In this document: positions 1-9,197 of the stretch, one piece after another
Layout of the letters: each line of letters opens with the position of its first letter
Position numbering within the stretch: position 1 is the stretch's first letter
Assembly: GCA_947378305.1 (NCBI GenBank)
Contig: CANCJJ010000008.1
Coordinates: forward strand, 26,987 to 90,986
Reading direction: 5' to 3'
Length of the DNA: 64,000 bases
Source: Phenylobacterium aquaticum
GTDB lineage: Bacteria > Pseudomonadota > Alphaproteobacteria > Caulobacterales > Caulobacteraceae
The notes under the pieces: model-generated
The model's input: the letters and a program-made list of their open reading frames with translations, nothing else
Told to the model about the DNA's origin: nothing
Databases searched by the model: none
Program-made: the position numbers and the translations under genes

Positions 1-90
1 CAAGCCGAAGGCCCGATCCGCGCTACCGATTTCCTGATCTGGCACCTTGATCGCCGGACGACCCTCGACCTAAATCCCATGACCTTGTAA
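1..90 (+). CDS. C-terminal end of an unidentified protein (truncated by window edge)
   Basis: An open frame runs from the first base to a TAA at 88-90 and encodes 29 residues ending in LDLNPMTL. The rest of the gene lies outside the window. The fragment is too short to assign a family, and no function is proposed. It is on the same strand as the ClpP-like gene 81 bases downstream. Confidence 0.45.
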   Translation, partial: QAEGPIRATDFLIWHLDRRTTLDLNPMTL

Positions 91-171
91 GACCCGGGAC
101 GGTTCAACCCCTTGCGGGCGGGCATCTGACACATCAGGTTGCCTGGGAAGACCCTTTGGAGTGATGAGATC

Positions 172-777
172 ATGCGCGACTGGCGGCTTGAAGAGGACGA
201 GGACGAGGGCGAACCCAAGCCCGACATGCCAATGACGGCCGGGCCGGTTCAGAACGCCCTGTTCAAATCCCGGACGGTACTGATCTTCGGCGAAGTGAAC
301 ATGCGCATGGCCGAGCGGGTGACCGCCCAGCTCCTGGCCCTGTCTTCCGCCAGCGATGACGACATCCGCGTGATTATCAATTCCCCGGGTGGCCATGTGG
401 AGAGCGGCGATACCATCCACGACGTGATCCGGTTCTGTGGCCCCAAGGTCAAGATGATCGGCACGGGCTGGGTCGCCAGCGCCGGGGTCAGCATCTTCCT
501 GGGCGGCGAGGCTGAAAACCGCATCTGCCTGCCCAATACCCGGTTCATGCTGCACCAGCCCTCGGGCGGTGTGCGGGGCCAGGCCTCGGACATCCAGATC
601 GAGGCCGAAGAAATCGTCAAGATGCGTGAGCGCATGAACCGGATGATCGCGGGCCGGACGGGTCAGACCTACGAAAAAGTTCTGGCCGACACCCAGCGCA
701 ATTACTGGATGAGTGCGGAAGCTGCGGTCAGCTACGGCCTGGTTTCGCGGATCGTACAGCGCGCCGACGAGGTCTAG
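172..777 (+). CDS. ClpP-like serine protease subunit (divergent)
   Basis: A 201-residue protein of the ClpP/crotonase fold, the proteolytic chamber of ATP-dependent Clp proteases in the cytoplasm. Expected motifs are visible: INSPGG near residues 70-74, nucleophile Ser103 in VASAG, and His128 in LHQPSGG. The third triad position, normally Asp in an ERDxF-type motif, reads Asn177 (QRNYWMS). The acidic N-terminus (LEEDEDEGE) is unlike ordinary ClpP. The ATG at 172 is preferred over an in-frame TTG at 139 because GGAG lies about ten bases before it. No Clp ATPase is adjacent, so this is probably a paralogue of the main ClpP; its partner is unknown. Confidence 0.85.
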   Translation: MRDWRLEEDEDEGEPKPDMPMTAGPVQNALFKSRTVLIFGEVNMRMAERVTAQLLALSSASDDDIRVIINSPGGHVESGDTIHDVIRFCGPKVKMIGTGWVASAGVSIFLGGEAENRICLPNTRFMLHQPSGGVRGQASDIQIEAEEIVKMRERMNRMIAGRTGQTYEKVLADTQRNYWMSAEAAVSYGLVSRIVQRADEV

Positions 778-825
778 AGCCGGCCTGGACGGGTCAGGAT
801 CAGGGCTCAGGGGGAGGATGGCGGC

Positions 826-1614
826 ATGCCCAGTTTTATCTCAGGGGGACTCACCCTGGACTATGACGATCTGACCCCGCCTGGCGGGGCAGAGCGAACC
901 TTGATCCTCGTCCACGGGTTTGCGTCCAACCGCCTTGAGGGTTGGCGTCGGACCGGCTGGTATACTGCTCTTGAACGCCGTCATATCCGCTGCATTGCCC
1001 TCGACCAGCGAGGCCATGGCCAGAGCGAAAAGCCCCACGATCCGGCAGCCTATAGCCGGCTAGCCATGGCCGGCGATGTTCTGGCCCTGATGGATCATCT
1101 GGACATCGGACAGGCGGATCTCTTTGGCTATTCCATGGGGGCCCGCACGGCCCTTCAGGCCGCCCTGGACGCACCGGGTCGATTTTCCAATCTCATACTC
1201 GGGGGGGTTGGCGGGAGCCTGATCGCCGAGCGCAGCCGTCCACCGGGCAATCCCATGGCCGAAGCCATGCGCGCCGCCGACCCAGACAGCCTGACTGAAC
1301 CCATGCTCCGGAGTTTCCGCCATTTCGCCGACGAACAGGGCGAAGACCGCGAAGCCCTGGCCGCGTGCACGGAAGCCTCAAACCCGCCCCTGGATCAGGC
1401 GGCCATGGGGAGCCTGCCCATGCCCGTGCTTATTGTCACTGGCCAGGGCGACAAGGGCGCGGGGGACATTGAAGCCCTGGCCCAGGCCTTTCCTTATGGC
1501 AAGGCCGCCATTCTTGCGGGCTGCGATCACTTTTCGGCCATCCCCCACGGCCTGACCAAGGCCGCCGTCTTCGATTTTCTGGACGGCATAGAGGACGACC
1601 CTTGGGGGCGTTAG
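826..1614 (+). CDS. Alpha/beta-fold hydrolase
   Basis: A 262-residue cytoplasmic hydrolase. The oxyanion-hole motif HGF is at residues 30-32, the nucleophile elbow GYSMG has Ser103, and the C-terminal CDHF segment supplies the likely catalytic His. There is no signal peptide. A strong GGAGGA precedes the ATG. It lies 48 bases after the ClpP-like gene on the same strand and may share its transcript. The substrate cannot be read from the sequence; esterase, lactonase or haloperoxidase-like activity are all possible. Confidence 0.85.
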   Translation: MPSFISGGLTLDYDDLTPPGGAERTLILVHGFASNRLEGWRRTGWYTALERRHIRCIALDQRGHGQSEKPHDPAAYSRLAMAGDVLALMDHLDIGQADLFGYSMGARTALQAALDAPGRFSNLILGGVGGSLIAERSRPPGNPMAEAMRAADPDSLTEPMLRSFRHFADEQGEDREALAACTEASNPPLDQAAMGSLPMPVLIVTGQGDKGAGDIEALAQAFPYGKAAILAGCDHFSAIPHGLTKAAVFDFLDGIEDDPWGR

Positions 1615-1617
1615 TCT

Positions 1618-1639
1618 CTGTTCCGATAGGTGGGAACAG
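1618..1639. terminator. Short hairpin between convergent genes
   Basis: CTGTTCC (1618-1624) and GGAACAG (1633-1639) form a perfect 7-bp stem with an 8-base loop between the convergent hydrolase and GST genes. No long T-run follows. The left half (CTGTTCCGATA) matches the larger palindromic repeat at 48622-48669, so it may be a decayed copy of that element acting as a transcript end. Confidence 0.4.
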
Positions 1640-1642
1640 GCC

Positions 1643-2272
1643 CTAGTCGCGCGGGCCCATATTGTAGGGGCCACCCTTGGCCAGCGCGGTTCTATAGGCC
1701 GGACGATCCTGGAACCGTTTCACCCAGGCCGCCATATTCGGCAAGCTGGCAAGACGGCCGGACATGGCCGCAGCCTCGCCGACAAAGCTCATCTGGACGT
1801 CGGCGGCAGAAAACGCCCCAATCAGATAATCCCGGCCGGCCAGGGACTGTTCGACATAGCCGAGATGGTTGTCCAGCTCGCTTGTGATCCGGGGCACAAG
1901 GGGAGCCGCCGCCTCGCCCAGTCGGCCCGTATACATGGCCAGCATGATCGGCAGCATGGCCGAGCCTTCGGCATAATGCAGCCACTGCTGATAGGTGTCA
2001 TAGGCCGGGCTGGAAGCCTCGGGCTGCAGTCGGCCTCCGCCATGGCGACGAATGATGAAGTCGATGATCGCGCCGGACTCAATGATGGTCTGGTCGCCGT
2101 CGACCACCACTGGCGACTTGCCCAGGGGGTGAATGGCCGCAAGCTCCGGCGGGGCCAGGCGGGTGACGGCATCGCGCTGATGCTGGGCAATCACATAGGG
2201 CAGTTCAAGTTCCTCAAGCAGCCAGAGCACGCGTTGGGACCGGGAATCATTGAGGTGGTGAACGACGAGCAT
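1643..2272 (-). CDS. Glutathione S-transferase family protein
   Basis: A 209-residue protein with a thioredoxin-like N-terminal domain beginning LVVHHLNDSRSQRVLWLLEE, and a helical C-terminal domain. The ESGAIIDFI segment, near residue 65, is the usual glutathione gamma-glutamyl contact. GSTs conjugate or isomerise electrophiles with glutathione in the cytoplasm. The N-terminal layout resembles the GstB-like class. It is a single gene convergent with the upstream hydrolase; the substrate is unknown. Confidence 0.88.
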   Translation of the reverse strand: MLVVHHLNDSRSQRVLWLLEELELPYVIAQHQRDAVTRLAPPELAAIHPLGKSPVVVDGDQTIIESGAIIDFIIRRHGGGRLQPEASSPAYDTYQQWLHYAEGSAMLPIMLAMYTGRLGEAAAPLVPRITSELDNHLGYVEQSLAGRDYLIGAFSAADVQMSFVGEAAAMSGRLASLPNMAAWVKRFQDRPAYRTALAKGGPYNMGPRD

Positions 2273-2413
2273 CAGGGGCCTCCAAGGGACCGTCGCGGGA
2301 TTGCGAGACCGTCAGGACAGCATGAAGCGGGGAAGCCGACTAGCCAGATTCTTTTTCCGACCTCTTCAATTTGCCACTGCCCAATTTCACTTTAGGGGCC
2401 TAAATCAAGGGTC

Positions 2414-2614
2414 ATGAACCAGGTCTTCAACATACTGATCCCGCTGTCCCTGATTGGCGTGATCCTCGCCTTGTTTGCGGGGCTCTATGCCCTCTTCCGG
2501 GGCGGCGAGTTTGGTCGGTCCTATTCCAACAAGCTCATGCGCCTGCGGGTCCTGATGCAGGCCATTGCCGTTGCCCTCTTGGTGGCTGCAGTCTGGTGGA
2601 AGCATCGCGGATAG
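2414..2614 (+). CDS. HIG1-type twin transmembrane protein
   Basis: A 66-residue protein with two hydrophobic helices (about residues 6-27 and 48-62) separated by a basic linker GGEFGRSYSNKLMRLR. This matches the small HIG1-domain proteins widespread in alphaproteobacteria; mitochondrial relatives associate with respiratory complexes. The stop at 2612-2614 is followed four bases later by the cobalamin adenosyltransferase start, so the two genes are probably co-transcribed and translationally coupled. The exact role in bacteria is not established. Confidence 0.8.
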   Translation: MNQVFNILIPLSLIGVILALFAGLYALFRGGEFGRSYSNKLMRLRVLMQAIAVALLVAAVWWKHRG

Positions 2615-2618
2615 CCTC

Positions 2619-3191
2619 ATGGTGACCCTGAACAGAATCTATACCCGCGCGGGGGATGACGGGACCACACGACTGGCCACAGGGGCACCGGTCAGCAAGT
2701 CCAGCCTGCGGGTCGCGGCCTATGGCGATGTTGACGAAACCAATGCCTGCCTGGGCCTTGCCCGGCTACATACAGGTGGCACGGTGCTCGACCTGATTTT
2801 GGCCAGGCTGCAGAATGAGCTTTTCGATCTGGGGGCAGACCTGGCCACCCCTCCGGCAGCAGATGAAGCGCCTGGGAGTGCCCTGCGGATTGTCGACAGC
2901 CAGGTTGACCGCCTGGAGTCCGAAATCGATTCCCTGAATGTTGGCCTGCCGCCCCTGACCTCCTTCATCCTGCCCGGCGGGACACCGGCGGCGGCGGCCC
3001 TGCATCTGGCACGAACCGTCTCCAGACGGGCTGAACGCTCAACGATTGCCCTGGTGGAGTCCGGGGCCTTGGTCGGCGGCCCGGCCCTGCGATACCTGAA
3101 CCGGCTCTCGGATCTCTTGTTCGTCGCTGCCCGTGTCGCAAATGACAATGGCAAGGCAGAAGTCTTCTGGCAGTCGGGAGCCACCCGCTAG
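2619..3191 (+). CDS. Cob(I)yrinic acid a,c-diamide adenosyltransferase, PduO type
   Basis: A 190-residue ATP:cob(I)alamin adenosyltransferase, which transfers the 5'-deoxyadenosyl group of ATP to cob(I)alamin to make adenosylcobalamin. The N-terminal ATP-binding signature YTRAGDDGTTRL followed by SKSSLRVAAYGDVDETNA, and the C-terminal NRLSDLLFVAARVAN, are characteristic of PduO. The ATG at 2619 is chosen because MVTLNRIYTR matches the family N-terminus; a longer frame from 2565 would overlap the HIG1 gene. No other cobalamin genes are in the window. Adenosylcobalamin could serve, for example, methylmalonyl-CoA mutase. Confidence 0.92.
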   Translation: MVTLNRIYTRAGDDGTTRLATGAPVSKSSLRVAAYGDVDETNACLGLARLHTGGTVLDLILARLQNELFDLGADLATPPAADEAPGSALRIVDSQVDRLESEIDSLNVGLPPLTSFILPGGTPAAAALHLARTVSRRAERSTIALVESGALVGGPALRYLNRLSDLLFVAARVANDNGKAEVFWQSGATR

Positions 3192-3194
3192 AGC

Positions 3195-3467
3195 CTATTT
3201 TTGTGCGGGAATGGCCGGCGTCTGGGGTGCAGCCCGGGCGGCTTTTGAAGCCTTGTGACTCGCTTCATCAGAAATGACCCGGCCGGTAATGTCGGAGATC
3301 AGGATCGGATGGGCACAGGTGCGGGTTCGCCAGTCCCACCAATTTCCGGCCTGCTCGCAGGCCTTGCCCGGGGCCAACCAGATAAAATTGACGGCAACAG
3401 AAATCGCCGAGGCGACCAGAAAAGCACCGAATACCAATATTTTAAGCCGATCGATAACCTTGTGCAT
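3195..3467 (-). CDS. Small single-helix membrane protein, hypothetical
   Basis: A 90-residue protein with one hydrophobic segment (about residues 8-30), then a probable periplasmic part with two cysteines (KACEQ and TRTCAHP) flanking the aromatic stretch GNWWDW, and an Ala/Pro/Lys-rich tail. No family is recognised. The cysteine pair could form a disulfide outside the membrane. The gene is convergent with the adenosyltransferase (3 bases apart) and divergent from etfB. Confidence 0.6.
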   Translation of the reverse strand: MHKVIDRLKILVFGAFLVASAISVAVNFIWLAPGKACEQAGNWWDWRTRTCAHPILISDITGRVISDEASHKASKAARAAPQTPAIPAQK

Positions 3468-3623
3468 GGGTCTGAATCCGGTCCAGTTCTAGACAGGCCA
3501 GGGCCTGATCGGTGTAAAAATCATGCAAGACAGACACAGAGGTGGCCTTGCAAAGCGCGCGGGATTGGTTATGCCCCATCGCGTCTAATTTGTTGCAATG
3601 CAATTTGAGGCGCAAGACAAGCC

Positions 3624-4370
3624 ATGAAGGTTCTGGTCCCGGTTAAACGGGTTATCGATTACAACGTGAAGGCACGGGTCAAGGCGGATCAGTCCGGCAT
3701 TGACCTCGCCAACGTCAAGATGTCCATGAATCCATTCTGCGAAATCGCGGTGGAAGAAGCCGTGCGGCAGAAGGAAAAGGGGACCATTACAGAAGTGGTT
3801 GCCGTCTCTATCGGCCCGGCTCAGGCCCAGGAAACCCTGCGGACGGCCCTGGCCATGGGGGCTGATCGCGCCATACTGATCCAGACGGACCTGGACCTGG
3901 AACCCCTCGCGGTGGCCAAGGTCCTCGCGGCGGTGATCGCAGAGGAAGCGCCGAACCTGGTTATCATGGGCAAGCAGGCCATTGATGGCGACAACAATGC
4001 CACCGGCCAGATGCTGGCGGCCTTGCTTGACTGGCCTCAGGGAACCTTTGCGTCGGAACTGGAAATTTCCAGCACCTCGGCCAAGGTCATCCGGGAAGTC
4101 GATGGCGGTCTCCAGACCCTGGAAGTCGCCCTGCCCGCCGTCATCACGGCGGACCTGCGGCTCAATGAGCCCCGTTATGCCTCCCTGCCCAACATCATGA
4201 AGGCCAAGAAAAAGCCGCTGGATATCAAGGAAGCCGCCAGCCTCGGCGTCGACCTGGCCCCGCGCCTTAAGGTCCTGAAGGTTGCTGAGCCTGCGAAGCG
4301 CACGGCCGGAATCAAGGTCGAGACCGCAGGCGATCTCGTCACCAATCTCAAGACTGCGGGGGTTTTCTGA
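3624..4370 (+). CDS. etfB: Electron transfer flavoprotein beta subunit
   Basis: A 248-residue ETF beta subunit. With EtfA it forms the soluble FAD/AMP heterodimer that takes electrons from acyl-CoA dehydrogenases and passes them to ETF:ubiquinone oxidoreductase. The N-terminus [18 protein letters not shown], the [20 protein letters not shown] segment and the [20 protein letters not shown] segment are family hallmarks. The stop overlaps the etfA start by one base (TGATG), giving tight translational coupling. Confidence 0.97.
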   Translation: MKVLVPVKRVIDYNVKARVKADQSGIDLANVKMSMNPFCEIAVEEAVRQKEKGTITEVVAVSIGPAQAQETLRTALAMGADRAILIQTDLDLEPLAVAKVLAAVIAEEAPNLVIMGKQAIDGDNNATGQMLAALLDWPQGTFASELEISSTSAKVIREVDGGLQTLEVALPAVITADLRLNEPRYASLPNIMKAKKKPLDIKEAASLGVDLAPRLKVLKVAEPAKRTAGIKVETAGDLVTNLKTAGVF

Positions 4371-5314
4371 TGGCTGTTCTGGTTTTCGCCGATCACGACA
4401 ATGCGTCGCTGAAAGACGGCACCCACAAGACGGTGACGGCTGCCCTTGCCCTGTCACCGGATGTCGACATCCTGGTCGCGGGCCAGGGGGCGAAGGCGGT
4501 GGCTGACGCCGCAGCCAAGATTACAGGCGTACGCAAGGTTCTGCTGGCTGAAAGTGATTCCCTGGGTCAAGGCCTGGCTGAGGCCGTGACCGCCCTCGTC
4601 GTGCCCCTGATGTCGGGCTATGACGCCCTGCTGACGCCAGCGACCTCTCAGGGCAAGAATTTCAGCCCCCGGATTGCGGCCAAGCTGGACGTCGCCCAGA
4701 TCTCTGAAATCGTTGAAGTCGTCAGCGCCTCGACCTTTGTCCGGCCGATCTATGCCGGCAATGCGCTTGAGACGGTTGAGTCCGCCGACAGCAAGAAGAT
4801 CATCACGGTACGCCCCACGGCCTTTAAGGCCGCCGCAGAGGGCGGCTCGGCTTCGGTCGAGACGATCGATGCCGGGGCTGGCGCAGGAAAGACCCACTTT
4901 GTGGATCAGAAGCTGGTCAAGTCGGCGCGTCCCGAATTGACCGGGGCCAAGATCGTCGTCTCCGGCGGTCGGGCCATGGGCTCGGCGGAAGAATTCCAGC
5001 GGGTGATTGAACCCCTGGCGGACAAGCTCGGGGCCGCCGTCGGAGCCAGCCGCGCCGCGGTCGATGCCGGCTATGCGCCGAATGACTATCAGGTCGGTCA
5101 AACCGGCAAGGTGGTCGCGCCGGAGCTTTATATTGCCGTCGGGATTTCCGGCGCGATTCAGCACCTCGCAGGCATGAAGGACTCCAAGATCATCGTGGCC
5201 ATCAACAAGGATGGCGATGCGCCGATCTTCCAGGTCGCCGACTTCGGCCTGGTGGCAGATTACAAGTCTGCGGTTCCAGACCTTATGACGGCCCTGAACG
5301 CCGCCGGCGTCTGA
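4370..5314 (+). CDS. etfA: Electron transfer flavoprotein alpha subunit
   Basis: A 314-residue ETF alpha subunit carrying the FAD-binding C-terminal domain. The segments [41 protein letters not shown] and [18 protein letters not shown] form the classic FAD-binding signature. It is translated with etfB through a one-base stop/start overlap. A strong rho-independent terminator at 5341-5372 ends the operon just before the hydroxybutyryl-CoA dehydrogenase gene, which must therefore have its own promoter. Confidence 0.97.
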   Translation: MAVLVFADHDNASLKDGTHKTVTAALALSPDVDILVAGQGAKAVADAAAKITGVRKVLLAESDSLGQGLAEAVTALVVPLMSGYDALLTPATSQGKNFSPRIAAKLDVAQISEIVEVVSASTFVRPIYAGNALETVESADSKKIITVRPTAFKAAAEGGSASVETIDAGAGAGKTHFVDQKLVKSARPELTGAKIVVSGGRAMGSAEEFQRVIEPLADKLGAAVGASRAAVDAGYAPNDYQVGQTGKVVAPELYIAVGISGAIQHLAGMKDSKIIVAINKDGDAPIFQVADFGLVADYKSAVPDLMTALNAAGV

Positions 5315-5340
5315 CAGGGCCGGAAACGGACAATGAATGG

Positions 5341-5372
5341 AAGGGGCAGACTCAGGTCTGCCCCTTTTTCTT
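5341..5372 (+). terminator. Rho-independent terminator of etfBA
   Basis: AAGGGGCAGAC (5341-5351) and GTCTGCCCCTT (5356-5366) form a perfect 11-bp stem with a TCAG tetraloop, followed by TTTCTTTG. It lies 26 bases after the etfA stop. Confidence 0.93.
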
Positions 5373-5492
5373 TGTCTGCACCCCAAGGATTTCGCTGCGT
5401 CGCAGCAATTCTCTTTTGGTGCGCCGCAAAGGCCATGTAAGATAATCGTCATAAAGGCCCGAGACGGGTAGCGGACAATAGGCGAGTTCGAC

Positions 5493-6371
5493 ATGGCGAG
5501 TATCAAGACAGTCGGCATTATCGGTGCAGGCCAGATGGGATCGGGCATTGCCCATGTGGTCGCCCTCGGCGGTTATGACGTCTTTTTGCATGACGTGAGC
5601 CCTGACCGGGTGAGTGCGTCGCTGAAACAAATCGAGCGGAACATGTCGCGCCAGGTGGTCCGCGGGATCATCGATCAGGCGGCCATGGACCAGGGCATAA
5701 AGCGGATCAAACCGGCACCGGAGCTCAAGGACATTGGGGCCACAGACCTCGCCATTGAAGCCGCCACCGAGGACGAAGAGGTCAAGAAATCCATTTTCCG
5801 CGCCCTGACGCCCTTCCTGGGGTCAGACACCCTGCTGGCCTCGAATACCTCTTCGATTTCGATTACCCGGCTGGCCTCGATCTCCGACCGGCCGGAGCGG
5901 TTCATTGGCCTGCACTTCATGAACCCCGTGCCCCTCATGAACCTGGTCGAGATCATTCGGGGAATTGCGACCGACGCGCCGACCTATGAAACCGCGGTCA
6001 ATTTTGCCAAGTCCCTGGGCAAGACCACCGCCAATGCCGAAGACTTCCCGGCCTTTATCGTCAACCGGGTCCTGGTCCCCATGATCAATGAGGCTATCTA
6101 CACCCTCTATGAAGGCGTGGGCACGGTCGAGGCCATCGATACGGCGCTCAAGCTGGGGGCCAACCACCCCATGGGACCGCTCGAGCTGGGGGACTTCATT
6201 GGCCTGGATACCGTCCTGTCCATCATGAATGTCCTGCATGACGGTTTGGCAGACTCGAAATACCGCCCCTGTCCCCTGCTGACAAAATATGTCGAAGCTG
6301 GCTGGCTTGGCCGCAAGACCGGACGGGGCTTCTATGACTATCGCGGCGAGCATCCCGTCCCGACCCGCTAG
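5493..6371 (+). CDS. 3-hydroxybutyryl-CoA dehydrogenase
   Basis: A 292-residue NAD(P)-dependent 3-hydroxyacyl-CoA dehydrogenase. It interconverts 3-hydroxybutyryl-CoA and acetoacetyl-CoA in beta-oxidation or PHB-type metabolism. The Rossmann motif [12 protein letters not shown] is at residues 10-21. The catalytic His lies in [17 protein letters not shown], followed by the [16 protein letters not shown] and [16 protein letters not shown] blocks of the dimerisation domain. The length is normal for stand-alone (hbd/paaH-like) enzymes. Location just after etfBA fits a shared role in acyl-CoA oxidation, although a terminator separates them. Confidence 0.95.
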   Translation: MASIKTVGIIGAGQMGSGIAHVVALGGYDVFLHDVSPDRVSASLKQIERNMSRQVVRGIIDQAAMDQGIKRIKPAPELKDIGATDLAIEAATEDEEVKKSIFRALTPFLGSDTLLASNTSSISITRLASISDRPERFIGLHFMNPVPLMNLVEIIRGIATDAPTYETAVNFAKSLGKTTANAEDFPAFIVNRVLVPMINEAIYTLYEGVGTVEAIDTALKLGANHPMGPLELGDFIGLDTVLSIMNVLHDGLADSKYRPCPLLTKYVEAGWLGRKTGRGFYDYRGEHPVPTR

Positions 6372-6468
6372 GAGCCTTTTTCCGGCCAATAGCCCTCAAC
6401 GCATATAAAGGTTCGACTTAGGGTTAACGAATAGTCGATAATCGAAGGCGATTCGTCATGGCAGGATT

Positions 6469-7737
6469 ATGCGTCGCGCCACATCGCTCTTACTTACAGG
6501 CAGCTATTTCACGCTGGCACTGACATTCGCCATCCTTCTGTGGCGCAATGGGGGTGGCTGGGGTGCGGGTGTGGCGGCCCTTGCAGGTGGCCTGGCGCTT
6601 TGCTTCACCTTCCACGCCCTGATCAGCGGCGTTCTCTCCAAGACTGAACTTCAGCGCGAAGTTGAAGTCCTGCGCGATGCCCATCGTATATTGATGGTCC
6701 AGATCCAGCAGGTTGACGACCGCATGACCCAGGTGCTGGACCGTGTGGTGGAGGATGCCCAGCGCCGCAGTGACGACGTCAGCGGTGAAATTCACAGGCT
6801 GGAAGACATGGTTCATCGCATGGGCCAGACCCTCGAAGACCGGTTCACGCCGACAAGCCACCGTCATCGCCCTGAAGCTGCACCTCTGCGCCGCCAATCA
6901 GCCGTCCTGCTGGACACGGTTCGCGAAGCCCTGGCGGAAAACCGGGTCGACCTCTACCTCCAGCCCATTGTCAGCCTGCCCCAGCGCCGGACTGCCTTCT
7001 ATGAGGGCTTCTCGCGACTCCGGGACGAGAGCGGGCGCATCATTATGCCGGCCGAGTTCATGGCCATAGCCGAGCCCGAAGGCCTGATGTCGGCCGTCGA
7101 CAATCTCCTGCTGTTCCGTTGCGTGCAGATTGTTCGCAGGCTTGCCAAGACCGACAAGAAGATCGGCATATTCTGCAATATTTCCATGACCAGCCTGGGG
7201 GATGAACGCTTCTTCCCCCAGTTCCTTGACCTGTTGTCGGACAATAAGGACCTGGCCGGAGCCCTGATCTTCGAACTCGGTCAGGCCGCCTATGAAGGTC
7301 GTGGGGCCACCGAGGCCCGCAATATGGGCAAGCTGGCGGACCTGGGCTTCCGCTTCAGCCTGGACAAGATCACCGACCTGGATCTGGATTTCCAGGATCT
7401 GGCGAGGTCGGACATCAAATTCCTCAAGGTCAGCGCCCAGGTCATGCACGATCTGATGGCAGAGACCCAGGATGGACCGGTCATGCGGTTTTTGCCGGAC
7501 CTGGCAGCCCAGGACTATTCGGCCCTAGCAGGTCGCTATGGCATCGAAATGATTGTTGAAAAGGTCGAGAGTGAGCGCCAGGTGGTCGATAGTCTGGAGC
7601 TCGACATCACCTATGGTCAGGGCCATCTCTTCGGTGAACCCCGGGCAATTCGCGATACCATCCTGGCCAAGACCGATCCGCCGACGACCTTCCTGCGGGA
7701 TCGGATTCGGGAACAACGGACCATGGCGCGAGCCTGA
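6469..7737 (+). CDS. tipF: TipF-like protein: two membrane helices, coiled coil, degenerate EAL domain
   Basis: A 422-residue protein with two hydrophobic helices (about residues 7-25 and 33-53), a charged coiled coil (about 58-125) and an EAL domain (about 145-400). The EAL signature reads EGF (179-181). Other c-di-GMP-contacting blocks remain (CNIS, IFELGQ, FSLDK, GQGHLFGEP). This architecture is that of Caulobacter TipF, a c-di-GMP-binding factor that positions flagellum assembly at the new pole and is thought not to hydrolyse c-di-GMP. A GATTC (CcrM) site at 6450-6454 lies just before the gene, consistent with cell-cycle control. AGGA near 6463 supports the ATG at 6469. Confidence 0.88.
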   Translation: MRRATSLLLTGSYFTLALTFAILLWRNGGGWGAGVAALAGGLALCFTFHALISGVLSKTELQREVEVLRDAHRILMVQIQQVDDRMTQVLDRVVEDAQRRSDDVSGEIHRLEDMVHRMGQTLEDRFTPTSHRHRPEAAPLRRQSAVLLDTVREALAENRVDLYLQPIVSLPQRRTAFYEGFSRLRDESGRIIMPAEFMAIAEPEGLMSAVDNLLLFRCVQIVRRLAKTDKKIGIFCNISMTSLGDERFFPQFLDLLSDNKDLAGALIFELGQAAYEGRGATEARNMGKLADLGFRFSLDKITDLDLDFQDLARSDIKFLKVSAQVMHDLMAETQDGPVMRFLPDLAAQDYSALAGRYGIEMIVEKVESERQVVDSLELDITYGQGHLFGEPRAIRDTILAKTDPPTTFLRDRIREQRTMARA

Positions 7738-7788
7738 TCGAGATCGCCTGTTGACCCGGGGCGGCCCTGCGTCTACCGCCGCCTGATC

Positions 7789-8652
7789 ATGACCCAACCC
7801 AATCTGATTTCCGGCCTGTCTGACCTCGTCGATCGCTATGACGTCATCCTGTCTGATGTCTGGGGCGTCATCCACAATGGGCGGGAGAGCTTCCCGGGGG
7901 CCTGTTCCGCCCTGGCGCAGTGGGGGCAAGCCTCCGGGCCTGTCGTCCTGATTTCCAACGCCCCGCGCCCCGCCCATGCGGTCATGCCCCAGCTGGATGA
8001 CCTGCGGGTTCCCCGCCCGACCTGGCAGGATTTTGTGACCTCTGGCGATGCCACCCGCGTTCTGCTTGGTCAAAGGGCACCTGGCCCGGCCTGGGCCATT
8101 GGTCCGGACCGCGATGTCAGCCTTTATGAAGGCCTCGACCTCACCTTTGCCGGCCCCGAAGACTCGGCCTTCATTTCCGTGACAGGGCCATATGATGACG
8201 AGGTCGACAGCCCGGAAGACTATCGCGACCGCTTCAAGATCGCCCTGGCGCGAGACCTGCCCATGATCTGCGCCAATCCGGATATCGTGGTTCAGAGGGG
8301 CGACAAGCTGATCTATTGCGGCGGTGCCCTCGCCCAGCTGTTTGAGCAGATGGGGGGCCGGGTCCTCATGGCTGGAAAGCCCCATGCCCCCATTTACGAC
8401 CTGTCCCTGTCCAAGGCCGAATACCACCTAGGCCGAAAACTCGACCGGTCCCGGGTGCTTTGCATTGGCGACGGGATTGCCACCGATGTGAGGGGAGCCA
8501 ATCAGCAGGGTCTGGACGTCCTGTTCATTGCCAGCGGCATTCATGGTGCGGAGACCATTGGTCCAAAGGGACTCGACGCCCCGGCTGTCGGCAAGCTGCT
8601 TGAGACAGCCGGGGCGCATGCGCGCTATGCCATGGCCGACCTGGTCTGGTAG
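7789..8652 (+). CDS. TIGR01459-type HAD hydrolase (NagD/class IIA-like)
   Basis: A 287-residue HAD-superfamily phosphatase. Motif I is VILSDVWGVIHNG, a known variant in this subfamily. Motif II includes LISNAPRP. Motif III/IV comprises GKPHAPIYDLSL and CIGDGIATDVRGANQQGLD, which holds the Mg2+-binding aspartates. The large cap domain between motifs II and III places it in class IIA with NagD and p-nitrophenyl phosphatases. It follows tipF by 51 bases on the same strand, a linkage I recall from Caulobacter. The substrate is unknown. Confidence 0.88.
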   Translation: MTQPNLISGLSDLVDRYDVILSDVWGVIHNGRESFPGACSALAQWGQASGPVVLISNAPRPAHAVMPQLDDLRVPRPTWQDFVTSGDATRVLLGQRAPGPAWAIGPDRDVSLYEGLDLTFAGPEDSAFISVTGPYDDEVDSPEDYRDRFKIALARDLPMICANPDIVVQRGDKLIYCGGALAQLFEQMGGRVLMAGKPHAPIYDLSLSKAEYHLGRKLDRSRVLCIGDGIATDVRGANQQGLDVLFIASGIHGAETIGPKGLDAPAVGKLLETAGAHARYAMADLVW

Positions 8653-8727
8653 GTTTTCCCCTGAAGTCAGCGGCCCGCAGGATCGAATGACGAGGGGTTC
8701 GGCTTCGCCTGGAGCAAAAACCCGGAT

Positions 8728-9192
8728 ATGAGCGACGACGACGCATTGGGGGACGAGGTGTCTGGACTGTTTTTCGAAGATTTGAAGCTTGGCCAGATTG
8801 CTGAACGCACCTGGACCGTAAGCTCGGCTGTGATCGCGGCCTTTGCCGAGGTCTCAGGGGACACGAATCCGGTTCATCTGGATGATGCCTTCGCCGAAGG
8901 CACCAGTTTCAAGGGCCGGATTGCCCACGGCATGCTGGCGGCCTCTTATATTTCGGCCGTGATCGGGACCCAGTTGCCCGGCCCGGGCTCGATCTATTTG
9001 TCCCAGTCCCTCCGCTTCAAGCGACCTGTACGTCCGGGCGACGAAGTCACGGCCCAGGTCACCATCGAAGCTCTCGATTCGGAACGGGGTCAGGTCAGCC
9101 TGACGACCACCTGCCTTGTCAGGGGAAAAGCAGTCGTCGAAGGCGAGGCTCTGATCATGGTGCCGAAAAAACCTTCGGACCAGGCTGGCTGA
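8728..9192 (+). CDS. MaoC-family (R)-specific enoyl-CoA hydratase
   Basis: A 154-residue single-hotdog protein. The hydratase-2 motif is present: AEVSGDTNPVHLD with Asp and His, followed by FKGRIAHGMLAAS. The family hydrates enoyl-CoA to (R)-3-hydroxyacyl-CoA, often feeding PHA synthesis. The protein is cytoplasmic, with no signal peptide. It sits between the HAD hydrolase and ribF, with ribF starting 5 bases after its stop, so the genes probably form one transcript. It resembles PhaJ in length and motif. Confidence 0.9.
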   Translation: MSDDDALGDEVSGLFFEDLKLGQIAERTWTVSSAVIAAFAEVSGDTNPVHLDDAFAEGTSFKGRIAHGMLAASYISAVIGTQLPGPGSIYLSQSLRFKRPVRPGDEVTAQVTIEALDSERGQVSLTTTCLVRGKAVVEGEALIMVPKKPSDQAG

Positions 9193-9197
9193 CACCG

